Shown here piece after piece: positions 1 through 9,519 of a stretch of 64,000 nucleotides of DNA. The DNA is from Streptococcus suis. GTDB taxonomy: Bacteria > Bacillota > Bacilli > Lactobacillales > Streptococcaceae. Each line of letters starts with the position of its first letter. The stretch's first letter is position 1. A program made the translations under genes and the position numbers. Where the stretch lies: the NCBI GenBank assembly GCA_024583055.1, contig CP102145.1, positions 1,302,001-1,366,000 on the forward strand, in the 5' to 3' direction. The notes below the pieces were generated by a model. It was not told the DNA's origin, made no database searches, and worked only from the letters and a program-made list of their open reading frames with translations.

Positions 1-270
1 ACTGATAAACTTGGTCGCATAGGTGTGGAAAGATCCAGTCACCGGCATTGCAACCGACAATTCACCTAAAGAGAACATGACCAAGTAAACCATGACAGCT
101 CCAAATAGATAGGCCGCAATAGCTCCAAATGGCCCAGCCTGTGCAATGGTATAGCCTGAACTTAAGAATAAACCAGTTCCGATTACCCCACCGATAGACA
201 ACATCTGCAAATGACGACTGTTCATCTCGCGATTAAAGGTCCCTTGATTTTCAAAATTATGATTTTCCAT
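1..270 (-). CDS. Amino acid permease (APC family), N-terminal part only
   Basis: The gene runs off the left edge of the window, so only about the first 90 residues are visible. They read as a short cytoplasmic tail followed by the start of an APC-type transporter: a glycine-rich stretch ([14 protein letters not shown]) typical of the first membrane helix of LysP/YfnA-like permeases, then a second hydrophobic helix and an [11 protein letters not shown] motif. The start at 270 is preceded by AGGAGAG. By family it would import an amino acid by cation symport; the substrate cannot be read from this fragment. Confidence 0.8.
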   Translation of the reverse strand, partial: MENHNFENQGTFNREMNSRHLQMLSIGGVIGTGLFLSSGYTIAQAGPFGAIAAYLFGAVMVYLVMFSLGELSVAMPVTGSFHTYATKFIS

Positions 271-370
271 ACACTCTCCTAAATTCTTGTGATTATTCTA
301 TCATATCATGGATTTTCAGAAAACTCTTATATCGTTTTCAACGCAACGTTTATAACTGATAACTATAACA

Positions 371-400
371 AATCCCCGCTATCACAGGACAGCGGGGATT
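371..400 (-). terminator. Probable terminator after gltX
   Basis: A perfect 10-bp inverted repeat (AATCCCCGCT / AGCGGGGATT) with a 10-base loop lies directly downstream of the gltX stop. The T-run on the minus strand is short, so termination strength is uncertain. Confidence 0.6.
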
Positions 401-406
401 ATTTCA

Positions 407-1861
407 TTACAAACTCCTTAACATATTCTCAATATGCTGGATAGATTTTTCACGACCGAGCAGGTAAATGGTATTTGGCAACTCTGGTCCGTGCATTTCG
501 CCTGAAACGGCGATACGGATTGGCATGAAGAGGTTTTTGCCCTTGATGCCTGTTTCTTTTTGAACAGCCTTGATTTGCGGGAAGATGTTATCTGGTTGGA
601 AATCTTCGTCCGTCATGGCTTCCAATTTTTCCTTAAGAGCATTGAGGACAGTCGGAACAGTCTCACCTGCCATGACTTCTTTTTCTTCATCCGTCAATTC
701 TGGAAAATCAGAGAAGAAAAGGTCTGTCAAACCAACGATTTCATCCGCAGATGACATTTGTGGCTTGTAAAGTTCCACCAATTTTTCTGCCTTGTCTGTC
801 AAGCGACCAGCCTCTTCCAAGAATGGTTTAGCAAGGTTGAAAATGGTCTCCAAATCAGCTTTTTTGATGTATTCATTGCCCATCCAAGCCAACTTTTTCG
901 GATCGAAGGAAGCAGGAGACTTGCTGAGGCGTTTTTCATCAAAGAGTTGGATAATCTCCTCTTTGGAGAAGATTTCTTCCTCACCACCAGGAGTCCAACC
1001 CAAAAGTGTGATAAAGTTGAAAACAGCTTCTGGCAGGTAGCCTTTTTTGCGGTAATCTTCGATAAAGGCAAGGGTATTGGTGTCACGTTTGGACAATTTT
1101 TTACCGGTTGCAGAGTTGATAATCAAGGTCATGTGGGCAAACTCTGGTGCTTCCCAACCAAGTGCTTCATAGACCATGAGTTGCTTAGGTGTGTTGGCGA
1201 TATGGTCATCTCCGCGGATAACGTGCGAGATTTCCATCAGATGATCATCCACCACCACGGCAAAGTTGTAGGTTGGGTAACCGTCACGTTTCTGGATAAC
1301 CCAGTCACCACCGATGTTGCCACCTTCAAACTCAATCTCGCCCTTAACCATGTCATTCCACTTGTAGATGCCTGCTTCGTTGACAGCCAAGCGGACTGTT
1401 GGAACGATGCCAGCTGCTTCACGCTCTGCGATGTAAGCTGCTTTTTCATCCTCAGACATGCCTAGAAACTCATTGATATAACGTGGTGTTTCCCCAGCTG
1501 CTTCTTGGCGCTCACGCTCTGCTGCCAGCTCTTCTTCGGTCACATAAGATTTATAGGCCTTACCTTCAGCCAAGAGTTGATCAATATATTGTTGATAAAG
1601 TTCCAAACGCTCTGACTGACGGTAGTTCTCATGTGTCTCTGGGCTTTCATCCCAATCAATCCCCAACCAACGTAGGTTTTCCAACTGAGAACGCTCACCA
1701 TCCTCCACATGACGTTTGCGGTCAGTATCTTCGATACGGATGATAAAGTCACCACCGTGATGACGGGCAAAAAGATAGTTAAATAAAGCTGTACGGGCAT
1801 TACCGATGTGTAGTAGCCCTGTTGGACTTGGTGCATAACGCACACGAATTGGTTTAGTCAT
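407..1861 (-). CDS. gltX: Glutamyl-tRNA synthetase
   Basis: Class I aminoacyl-tRNA synthetase that charges tRNA with glutamate in the cytoplasm; in bacteria lacking GlnRS it also loads tRNA-Gln. The ATP-binding HIGH motif is visible as [11 protein letters not shown] near residue 12 and the KMSKS-type loop as KLSKRD near residue 255. At 484 residues it has normal family length. An in-frame start 33 bases further upstream is possible, but the ATG at 1861 has a good AGGAGAG ribosome site and gives the canonical N-terminus, so it is preferred. It stands as a single gene with its own hairpin downstream. Confidence 0.97.
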   Translation of the reverse strand: MTKPIRVRYAPSPTGLLHIGNARTALFNYLFARHHGGDFIIRIEDTDRKRHVEDGERSQLENLRWLGIDWDESPETHENYRQSERLELYQQYIDQLLAEGKAYKSYVTEEELAAERERQEAAGETPRYINEFLGMSEDEKAAYIAEREAAGIVPTVRLAVNEAGIYKWNDMVKGEIEFEGGNIGGDWVIQKRDGYPTYNFAVVVDDHLMEISHVIRGDDHIANTPKQLMVYEALGWEAPEFAHMTLIINSATGKKLSKRDTNTLAFIEDYRKKGYLPEAVFNFITLLGWTPGGEEEIFSKEEIIQLFDEKRLSKSPASFDPKKLAWMGNEYIKKADLETIFNLAKPFLEEAGRLTDKAEKLVELYKPQMSSADEIVGLTDLFFSDFPELTDEEKEVMAGETVPTVLNALKEKLEAMTDEDFQPDNIFPQIKAVQKETGIKGKNLFMPIRIAVSGEMHGPELPNTIYLLGREKSIQHIENMLRSL

Positions 1862-1932
1862 GTTTCTCTCCTGTAAAATTTCAATCAAGAACATTATAGC
1901 ATAGTTGCCCCGCAGATAACAGAAAAATCAGC

Positions 1933-3213
1933 CTAAGCAGACTGATTTTGAGGTGTTTTTTGCTTGCGGGCCAGCCAGTAGAGGACGTATAGGACTAAGA
2001 TTCCAGTAGCTGATAGGAAAAGACCGCTAATCTGATCGACGGCCAATACCAAGACCAGACCTGAAACAAGTAGGCGAACAAAAGCCTGACCCAGCATAAA
2101 GTAGGTCGATACTGCACCGCCGATAGTTGCCAGTTGCTCCTCTGGCATGGAGTTGACAAACTTGGCATTAAACTTGGGACCACTAGCCCCAAAGCTAATT
2201 CCCATTGTAGTAAGGAAGAAGAAAATAATTGGCAGTTGATGTAGCAACATTCCGACAAAAACGCCAAGAAGAGAGAAAGTGGCTGCCACTTCCAGCGTCA
2301 CCATGCTGGTCTTTTTGAAGAGGCTAAAGACCAAGGTCGAACCCAAGATATTGCCAACAAAGAAAATCAAAATGGTCAGGGCAAGAGTCGTTTCAACATT
2401 AAGGAAGACGAGGCCTGGGTCTTCGCTAATCAAGAGGACCAGAATAGGATAGAGAATCGCTCCACAGGCATTGATAAGGGGGCTGGTAATCAGGACCAGA
2501 CGGAACTCGGGAATCTTGCGAAGCTCCACGATGGCTTGCTTGAAGGAAGCTAGAATGCCCGGTCCTTTGGTTTTTTGCTCAGTCTGGCTCGGCTGCTCTG
2601 CTATTTTCAAAGGCTGCTCCGTCAGGAGTTTGCGAAAGGCTGGTGTCAGCAGCTGCATAATGAGGAGGGCGGCTAAAAAGGTGCCGGCGTTGAGAAAGGC
2701 CAGGTTTTGGTAGGAGAGGAGGCCGACCAAGAGGGCAGAGAGGGCCTGAAAGGCGATGTTGAGGAGGCTGGTCACGGTCTGGCGAAAGGCCGAGTACTGC
2801 TCCCGCTCTTCCTTGGGCGCTACGCGTAATCCCAGAGGTGTATAGAGGCCGTTTTCATAGAAGCCGGCGAAGTCTGCAAAGACATTGAAAGTTGCAGCCA
2901 CCACGACAATCCAGAGGGCTGGCTCAAAGCCCATGCAGAATCCGAGGATGAGGTAGAGAAGGACACGGAAGAGAAGGGTCAGCTTGATAGTGCCGATTTT
3001 GTTGACTGTCTTATCTGCCAAATAGCCTGTAAAGAGTCCCATAAAGCTAGGGAAGATTTCCGAGAAGGTCACAATCGCCAGAGCCAGACGGCTGTTGGGC
3101 ACCAGCAAAACATAGTTCATCAAGGCCAGATAATAGACCACATCGCCAAAATTGGACAGCATATCCGCAGTCAGTACCCATAGGTAAGTAGTATTTTTCA
3201 AAATCTTTTTCAT
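1933..3213 (-). CDS. MFS transporter, macrolide-efflux-like
   Basis: A 426-residue integral membrane protein with about twelve hydrophobic segments and a cytoplasmic central loop around residues 195-220. The N-terminal pattern (WVLTADMLSNFGDVVYY) resembles MFS_3/MefA-like exporters of Gram-positive bacteria. The likely role is proton-driven export of a small lipophilic compound; the substrate is unknown, and no ribosome-protection or ABC partner lies next to it. It starts 72 bases upstream of gltX on the same strand with no clear terminator between, so some readthrough is possible. Confidence 0.75.
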   Translation of the reverse strand: MKKILKNTTYLWVLTADMLSNFGDVVYYLALMNYVLLVPNSRLALAIVTFSEIFPSFMGLFTGYLADKTVNKIGTIKLTLLFRVLLYLILGFCMGFEPALWIVVVAATFNVFADFAGFYENGLYTPLGLRVAPKEEREQYSAFRQTVTSLLNIAFQALSALLVGLLSYQNLAFLNAGTFLAALLIMQLLTPAFRKLLTEQPLKIAEQPSQTEQKTKGPGILASFKQAIVELRKIPEFRLVLITSPLINACGAILYPILVLLISEDPGLVFLNVETTLALTILIFFVGNILGSTLVFSLFKKTSMVTLEVAATFSLLGVFVGMLLHQLPIIFFFLTTMGISFGASGPKFNAKFVNSMPEEQLATIGGAVSTYFMLGQAFVRLLVSGLVLVLAVDQISGLFLSATGILVLYVLYWLARKQKTPQNQSA

Positions 3214-3299
3214 GATAATCCCTTTCTTTTGAATAATTTCCAGAATATTCAGATTTTTTATCCTACAGAGGAGCCTGGATAGACTGCTCTCTGTTCACT

Positions 3300-3959
3300 C
3301 TAGGTGTAATAGATATTCAAAGTGGAGAAGGCCATATCTCCTGTGATATGTAGCATCTTTTCTCCCATACCAGTTGCATAGTTATTGACAGCAGACATGG
3401 AACTATCTAGCTCCACGACCGCCTGCCAGTTAGCAGACAGATAAAGATTAACTGATGAGAAAGCTGCATCTATATGAAATTCAGCCTTATCTCCCAGAAT
3501 AACCGCCTGATCAAAATAAACCATACTGGAGCCAAAGGCCACTTCCACACTATCGTAGGTAAAATTTTCCTCATGAATGTAGCGAGTAGAGGAGCCAAAA
3601 GCTATTTCCCGTCCCTTATCGCCAATCACTCCTGTACCAACTCCATGAGCCGGTCTGCGCTTCTTGGGTTTAAAAATCAGTTTCAAGCCAAGGCAGAGCA
3701 GGACAAGTGACAGAACCATGTTCCAGGTCCCAAATTCCACCCAATCATAAACTGAGTTCACCGCTATAAAAGCTAGACCAAAACAAAAGATACTGGCAAG
3801 CCAATCCAGCTTCACCAAGCGGTGAAAACCAGTCACAAAGGTTAAAACAAACCAGACCGTTGTCCAAAATGGCAGAGCCAAATGCAAACCCAGTGAATCC
3901 CTAACTAGGACCAAGACTGCTAGGACCAGCAGGGCAATCCCTAAACCATATTTTTTCAT
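3300..3959 (-). CDS. LiaF-like membrane protein with C-terminal beta domain
   Basis: A 219-residue protein with four hydrophobic helices in the first 95 residues, a basic linker (KPKKRRPAHG), and a C-terminal repeat-like beta domain with recurring AFGSS / AAFSSVNLY / MAFSTLNIYY patterns. This is the arrangement of LiaF and the cell-wall-active-antibiotics response proteins, whose C-terminal domain forms a beta helix. It lies 4 bases downstream of a LytTR-type regulator, so the two form an operon. By analogy it probably modulates envelope-stress signalling; this is inference. It is not next to a LiaRS two-component pair, so liaF is not assigned. Confidence 0.7.
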   Translation of the reverse strand: MKKYGLGIALLVLAVLVLVRDSLGLHLALPFWTTVWFVLTFVTGFHRLVKLDWLASIFCFGLAFIAVNSVYDWVEFGTWNMVLSLVLLCLGLKLIFKPKKRRPAHGVGTGVIGDKGREIAFGSSTRYIHEENFTYDSVEVAFGSSMVYFDQAVILGDKAEFHIDAAFSSVNLYLSANWQAVVELDSSMSAVNNYATGMGEKMLHITGDMAFSTLNIYYT

Positions 3960-3963
3960 CTCT

Positions 3964-4410
3964 CTACCTCACTTCTCGTAACTTTTCTTTTAATAAATGA
4001 TAATAATGCCGCGACACGTGTACTTCCTTGTGGGTCTGATAGAAGGAAATCCGACTAGTTCCTGAAAAGGATTTGTCCAGCGAATAAACGGCCTTGCTAT
4101 TTGCAATGGTTGACTTGGAAACCCGACAAAAATAAGCAGGGAGACAATCTTCCAGTTCATAGAGCTTCATCTTGACTTCATAGGCGTCATCTCTAGTATG
4201 CCCCATCAGCTTGGTGCCATCGGTTTCAAAAAAGAGTAGGTCTTCTAGTTTCAAGAAATACTCACTAGTGCCCTTGTAAAAAACCAGGCTAGGACGGCTC
4301 AGGCGACTCAATGCTTGCTGGATTTGTTCCAACTCTGGTCCCAACTGATTGCTTCTGATAATCACTTCGACTTGTTCTAAGCTGTCATCTAATTCAATCC
4401 GAACTTTCAT
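3964..4410 (-). CDS. LytTR-domain transcriptional regulator
   Basis: A 148-residue protein. The first 40 residues have no receiver domain; the rest (about 45-145) is a LytTR DNA-binding domain, recognisable by EYFLKLEDLLFFET, the FCRVSKSTIANSKAVYSLDK segment and the terminal SRHYYHLLKEKL helix. Small stand-alone LytTR regulators with a partner membrane protein are common in streptococci. The start follows GGGAGG. A 7-bp inverted repeat overlaps its own -10 region, which suggests autoregulation. Confidence 0.85.
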   Translation of the reverse strand: MKVRIELDDSLEQVEVIIRSNQLGPELEQIQQALSRLSRPSLVFYKGTSEYFLKLEDLLFFETDGTKLMGHTRDDAYEVKMKLYELEDCLPAYFCRVSKSTIANSKAVYSLDKSFSGTSRISFYQTHKEVHVSRHYYHLLKEKLREVR

Positions 4411-4427
4411 ACGACCTCCCTTTCATT

Positions 4428-4465
4428 TGATATACCTATTATATCAGGCTATGGTGTTAAGGCAA
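4428..4465 (-). promoter_or_regulatory. Promoter and dyad before the LytTR operon
   Basis: On the minus strand a -35 TTGCCT (4460-4465) and a -10 TATAAT (4438-4443) are 16 bp apart. The inverted repeat TGATATA-N5-TATATCA (4428-4446) covers the -10 and the start site, a position suited to an operator. Which protein binds is inference. Confidence 0.55.
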
Positions 4466-4546
4466 GGGCTTTTCAGTAAGTGGTAAAAAATGACTGGTAA
4501 GTGGTGATGAAAGACAAGCAAAAAACCAGCCGCAGCTGGTTGAGTC

Positions 4547-5302
4547 TTAAAAAATCGCATCGAGCAAGGAAGTGCTACCACCACCGCCATCGCCACCTGT
4601 GACAATATGGCTGCCGATGACTTGGGCAAAGGTTTCAATATTCAAGCTTTGTACATAGATTTCACCGTAGCCCGAGAAGGTATTAACAATTCCCTCGCCT
4701 GTCCCGATAGACTGGAGAAAACCATTTTCCATGTGAATATCATAGTTGAGGTCACGACTCCAGGCTACCACGTGAGCATTATCGATGGTGATGCTTCCAC
4801 CTGTTAGCTCAATTTTCTTGATGGAACCAAAGGCATTTGCCAAAAGTGTACCCTCGCCTTCTGTAGTCATGACAAAGAGTCCGCCTTGGCCACCAAAGAA
4901 GGCACGGCCCACACTTTGGCGTTCCATCTTATATTGAGCAGAACCATCCAAAGCCAGAAAGGCTCCATCATTAAGGCGGTACTGCTTGGAACCTAACTCA
5001 AGGGCAATAACTTGACCAGGTGTGGACGGCGCCAGGGCGATTTTCCCGTCATAGCTATTAGATACAGCCTGGGTGATAAACATAGACTCACCCGACACCA
5101 TGGAGCGACCGATAGCTCCCAGCAACTTACCGAATCCTGAACCACCGCGGGCATTGAGCTTAGTATTTAAGGTCACACTGGGTGTATGGTAAACCATGCT
5201 CCCCTGTTGAATATAAGCCGACTCTCCAGCCTCTAAGGCAATTTCCACCAAAGGAAATTGCATATTGCTATCAATTGTGTATTTCATACGATTATCAGAC
5301 AT
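4547..5302 (-). CDS. AIM24 / TIGR00266 family protein
   Basis: A 251-residue soluble protein of the AIM24 family (TIGR00266 type), built from repeated beta segments rich in glycine. Visible family signs are IQQGSMVYHT near residue 36, a glycine-rich MSRG-equivalent block (GGSGFGKLLGAIGRSMV), EGEGTLLANAFG, and a C-terminal GGDGGGGS tail. Its biochemical function in bacteria is not established. The start is placed at 5302 because it has a GGAG site upstream; an in-frame start 42 bases earlier gives an unconserved extension. A terminator hairpin is not obvious immediately after the stop. Confidence 0.85.
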   Translation of the reverse strand: MSDNRMKYTIDSNMQFPLVEIALEAGESAYIQQGSMVYHTPSVTLNTKLNARGGSGFGKLLGAIGRSMVSGESMFITQAVSNSYDGKIALAPSTPGQVIALELGSKQYRLNDGAFLALDGSAQYKMERQSVGRAFFGGQGGLFVMTTEGEGTLLANAFGSIKKIELTGGSITIDNAHVVAWSRDLNYDIHMENGFLQSIGTGEGIVNTFSGYGEIYVQSLNIETFAQVIGSHIVTGGDGGGGSTSLLDAIF

Positions 5303-5382
5303 GAGAGGACTCCTTTGTTTCTTTGTATTATTTTTATAAAACAATTCTACATCAACTCCGAATGACTGTCAAGTATTTTTAC

Positions 5383-5408
5383 AAAAAAAGCCGGAAATAA
5401 TCCGACTT
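5383..5408 (-). terminator. Terminator of the carbonic anhydrase gene
   Basis: Read on the minus strand: AAGTCGGA, loop, TTCCGGCTT, then seven T. It lies beyond the inverted-repeat element at 5424-5583, so the element separates the gene from its own terminator. Confidence 0.75.
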
Positions 5409-5423
5409 CACAACTCTGCTCTT

Positions 5424-5583
5424 AGAACCTATATTCACAAGTAAGGTGCATGTAGATAAGAGATAGTTTTTTGCTAATCAAGGCCGTTTGAGCTGGAATA
5501 CTGACTGTATTTCGAGAAAAACGAACGCTTAGTAGCAGAAAACTAGCTTTAGCTAAAGATGGCGAGCTGTGAATACAGGTTCT
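5424..5583. mobile_element. Inverted-repeat element (MITE-like), copy 1
   Basis: A 160-bp element with ends AGAACCTATATTCACA and TGTGAATACAGGTTCT, which are near-perfect inverted repeats. Imperfect complementarity continues inward for about 60 bp (for example TAGTTTTTTGCTA against TAGTTTTCTGCTA). It has no coding capacity. Related copies are at 20774-20930 and 28936-29097, with a short derivative at 39600-39669. TTA flanks both sides, a possible 3-bp target duplication. The right flank TTA is the stop codon (TAA) of the carbonic anhydrase gene. Confidence 0.85.
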
Positions 5584-6077
5584 TAGCTGACCTCTGTCAT
5601 CCGACCCGTATCCACATCATAGACCGCACCTGAAATGACCACATCCTCAGGAATGAGCGGTGATTTCCGCAGTAGTTCCATATCCTCGCGAACACTCTCT
5701 TCCACATCTGTAAATGGCAAGAAATCCTGCCCAGCAACGTCCACACCCAGCTCCCTGTGGATATGCTCCGCAAAAGCCTCATTGGTAAAGGTCTGCGCAC
5801 CGCAGTCCGTGTGGTGAAGAACCACAATCTCCCGCGTTCCCATTTGTTGCTGGGAAATGACTAAAGACCGAATCATGTCCTCAGTGACACGTCCGCCAGC
5901 ATTCCGCAAGATATGGGCATCCCCTAGAGCCAGCCCCAAGGCCTGGGCAACGTGCAGGCGCGAATCCATACAGGTCACAATGGCCACCTTGGTCTTAGGA
6001 CGCAAGGGCAAATGCTGGGTTCCATGCAAGTCAACATAGGCCTTATTGGCCTTCATAAAATTTTGAAAATAGGACAT
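5583..6077 (-). CDS. Beta-class carbonic anhydrase
   Basis: A 164-residue zinc enzyme that interconverts CO2 and bicarbonate in the cytoplasm and so supplies bicarbonate for carboxylation reactions. Zinc ligands are visible as C36 of CMDSR, and H89 and C92 of HTDC; D38 and R40 form the catalytic dyad of the CMDSR motif. The length suits the short beta-class enzymes of Gram-positive bacteria. The stop codon abuts the terminal repeat of a 160-bp MITE-like element, and the terminator lies beyond that element. Confidence 0.9.
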   Translation of the reverse strand: MSYFQNFMKANKAYVDLHGTQHLPLRPKTKVAIVTCMDSRLHVAQALGLALGDAHILRNAGGRVTEDMIRSLVISQQQMGTREIVVLHHTDCGAQTFTNEAFAEHIHRELGVDVAGQDFLPFTDVEESVREDMELLRKSPLIPEDVVISGAVYDVDTGRMTEVS

Positions 6078-6160
6078 AAAGCAACCTCCTCTAGAATAGT
6101 TTCCGAAATTTTCAGAAAATTATCTGTTTCTAGCTTACCACAATCACTCCTTTATGTCGC

Positions 6161-6189
6161 AAAAAAGAGAGCGACAACTTGTCACTCCC
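6161..6189 (-). terminator. Terminator of rocS
   Basis: On the minus strand GAGTGACA and TGTCGCTC pair around a short loop and are followed by CTCTTTTTT. Confidence 0.7.
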
Positions 6190-6214
6190 GAACATTTCCT
6201 AAAATAGGATCCCT

Positions 6215-6709
6215 CTATTTGCCAAATAATCTAGCAAAAAAACCTTTCGGTTTTACCTCTTCCGCCTGGGCCTTAACCTCGTCTAATTCTAACTTGAGAA
6301 CTTCCTTGTCCGCCATAGCCTTGGCTGTTAACTGCTGCTGTTGGTCCAGCTGCTTATCCTTCTCCGCAATCTGGATATCCTTGACCCGCAACTGCTCATC
6401 TTTCTCAGCCAATTGTTGATCCTTAACCTTGAGTTGGGCATACAAGCGCTCGATTTCTTCATTTTTTCCATCGATGACAATCTCAATCATTTCACGGTGA
6501 AGAACTTCGTCGCTGACTGGCTCATCTTCAAAAATCGTGGTCTTGTAAATCTCTTCCAGCTTGACCAGACCCTGACGATTGACCACCGTCACGCCCTTAT
6601 CATTCTTCTCAACAAACTCATCTGGAAGTGATTTTACCCGGTTATTCATAGCCTGACGGCTGACACCTAAAATCTCAGCCAATTCGCTGACTGTTTTTTC
6701 AATTCCCAT
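6215..6709 (-). CDS. rocS: RocS-like chromosome segregation regulator
   Basis: A 164-residue protein in three parts. Residues 1-60 form a helix-turn-helix (VSELAEILGVSRQAMNNRVK), 80-145 a long charged coiled coil with repeats such as KDQQLAEKDEQL, and the C-terminus ends in the short amphipathic helix KGFFARLFGK. This is the layout of pneumococcal RocS, which binds DNA and the membrane and links chromosome segregation to capsule and division proteins. The family assignment rests on this architecture; a plasmid-type DUF536 protein is the alternative. It has its own terminator and faces away from the next gene. Confidence 0.75.
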   Translation of the reverse strand: MGIEKTVSELAEILGVSRQAMNNRVKSLPDEFVEKNDKGVTVVNRQGLVKLEEIYKTTIFEDEPVSDEVLHREMIEIVIDGKNEEIERLYAQLKVKDQQLAEKDEQLRVKDIQIAEKDKQLDQQQQLTAKAMADKEVLKLELDEVKAQAEEVKPKGFFARLFGK

Positions 6710-6839
6710 ATTATCCTCAAATACTTGATTTTTCTACTGACTGTATCATTAAAATATTACCATAAGCACCCTAAACTGTCAAATTTAGACCAATAAATAA
6801 GTAGAGGGGAGTAACCTGCCAACCAGCTCTGCTATTTTA

Positions 6840-8027
<1,188 letters not shown>

Positions 8028-8036
8028 GAGGGAACC

Positions 8037-8729
8037 ATGCCTATCAATTCATTCGGCCAAGAAATTGGTATGCCCTTGCCACATTACACCAGTGGTGAGC
8101 GACCAAGTCTGGAGACGATACAAGGACACACAGTCCGCTTAGAAAAACTGAGCCTGCACCATGCAGATGATCTCTATCAGTTTTATGGACCAAATGCCAA
8201 GAAAGCTGACTGGACCTACTTGGCCCTTGAACCCTTTGCAGACCGTGACTCTTTTCAAGCCTATTTCCAGACGATATTGGATTCTATTGACCCTTATTAT
8301 CTAGCTATTGTGGACCAGGAAAGCCAACAAGCCATTGGTAGCTTGGCACTAATGAATATTGTTCCAAATCACCGTAGCATCGAGGTTGGCTGGCTTATCT
8401 TTTCTCCACAACTGCAACGGACCCGACAGGCGACAGAAGCCCACTATCTTCTCATGAACTATGTGTTTGAAGAACTGGGCTATCGACGTTATGAATGGAA
8501 ATGCGACTCACTCAACCAAGCCAGTCAAGCTGCTGCCAAACGCCTGGGATTTACCTACGAAGGCACCTTCCGTCAAGCCCTAGTCTATAAGAAACGCAAC
8601 CGAGATACCGCCTGGTTTTCTCTATTAGACAAGGAGTGGCCTGACCGCAAGCGTGCCCTTGAAAACTGGCTAAAGGATAGTAACTTCAATGGCCAGGGGC
8701 AGCAAAAACAACCCCTATCCTCTTTCTAA
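8037..8729 (+). CDS. GNAT family N-acetyltransferase (RimJ/RimL-like)
   Basis: A 230-residue acetyl-CoA-dependent acetyltransferase. The fold is recognisable by the start of the domain at GHTVRLEKLSLHHADDL (about residue 30), the central strand IEVGWLIFSPQLQRT, and the late motif YEWKCDSLNQASQAAAKRLGF, typical of the RimJ/RimL branch that acts on protein N-termini or small amines. The actual substrate is unknown. The start follows AGGAGGG and lies 9 bases after the upstream flavoprotein gene. A strong terminator begins at its stop codon. Confidence 0.85.
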   Translation: MPINSFGQEIGMPLPHYTSGERPSLETIQGHTVRLEKLSLHHADDLYQFYGPNAKKADWTYLALEPFADRDSFQAYFQTILDSIDPYYLAIVDQESQQAIGSLALMNIVPNHRSIEVGWLIFSPQLQRTRQATEAHYLLMNYVFEELGYRRYEWKCDSLNQASQAAAKRLGFTYEGTFRQALVYKKRNRDTAWFSLLDKEWPDRKRALENWLKDSNFNGQGQQKQPLSSF

Positions 8730-8759
8730 ATTCAAGTAAAAATCTGCTTGAATTTTTTT
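8728..8759 (+). terminator. Terminator of the acetyltransferase gene
   Basis: AAATTCAAG and CTTGAATTT form a 9-bp stem with a 10-base loop followed by a T-run. The right arm also contains the -35 of the next promoter. Confidence 0.8.
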
Positions 8760-8776
8760 GTTTTTTATTGTATGAT
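8748..8776 (+). promoter_or_regulatory. Promoter of the ABC exporter pair
   Basis: TTGAAT (8748-8753) and TATGAT (8771-8776) with a 17-bp spacer, 36 bases before the ABC ATPase start. It is embedded in the terminator of the preceding gene. Confidence 0.6.
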
Positions 8777-8811
8777 AAATCCATAACAATATAACAAAAA
8801 GGAGATTGGCT

Positions 8812-9510
8812 ATGCAACTGAAATTATCTTCTATTTCCAAGAAATTCGACCATAAAATCATTTTGGAAGACGCTTCTTTTACCTTTGAAAAAGGGAAGAT
8901 TTATGGCTTGCTGGGGCGGAACGGAGCTGGTAAGACAACCCTGTTTAACTGCATTGCCCGCAATCTGACCTTGGATAGTGGCTCAATTCAGTTTGTGAAG
9001 GACGAGGAACCATTTGACTACGATAATACGGACATCGGATTTACCCAAACCTATCCGCAACTACCTGCCTTTATGACGGCTTACGAGTTTGTCCGTTTCT
9101 ATATGGATATCCACAAGGATAAGCTCAAATCTCCTCGCAGTCCAGAAGAATGGCTGAACTTAGTCGGTATCGGAGAAGAAGACCAACATCGCCTGCTCAA
9201 GGATTTTTCCCACGGTATGCAGAACAAGGTCCAGTTGCTCCTGTCCTTGATTGTTCAGCCACCTGTCCTTCTCTTGGATGAACCGCTGACGTCCTTTGAC
9301 CCTGTTGCTGCCCACGAGTTCAAGCAGCTGATTCGAGAGGCTAAGAAGGATTCCGTGATTATCTTTTCCACCCATATTCTACAACTGGCTCAGGATCTCT
9401 GCGACGAGATTGTTTTGCTACATCACCAAGAACTACAGGCTGTTCCGAGTGACAAGCTCCACGATCCTGATTTTGAACAGGAAGTGGTTGCCCTCTTGAC
9501 AGCAGACTAG
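8812..9510 (+). CDS. ABC transporter ATP-binding protein
   Basis: A 232-residue ABC ATPase. The Walker A motif is GLLGRNGAGKTTL near residue 35, the Q-loop region is GFTQTYPQL, the signature is the variant FSHGMQNK in place of LSGGQ, and Walker B is LLLDEPLTSFDP. The modified signature and the partner permease are typical of the EcsA/YthP type of exporter subunit. It energises the permease encoded 9 bases downstream. The ATG at 8812 has an AAGGAGA site at good distance; an upstream TTG in the same frame overlaps that site and is rejected. Confidence 0.9.
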   Translation: MQLKLSSISKKFDHKIILEDASFTFEKGKIYGLLGRNGAGKTTLFNCIARNLTLDSGSIQFVKDEEPFDYDNTDIGFTQTYPQLPAFMTAYEFVRFYMDIHKDKLKSPRSPEEWLNLVGIGEEDQHRLLKDFSHGMQNKVQLLLSLIVQPPVLLLDEPLTSFDPVAAHEFKQLIREAKKDSVIIFSTHILQLAQDLCDEIVLLHHQELQAVPSDKLHDPDFEQEVVALLTAD

Positions 9511-9519
9511 GAGGAGCTT

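Noticed and set aside
758..1465. A 235-codon open frame on the plus strand opposite gltX
   Set aside because: It lies entirely within the gltX coding region and its translation has no familiar domain.
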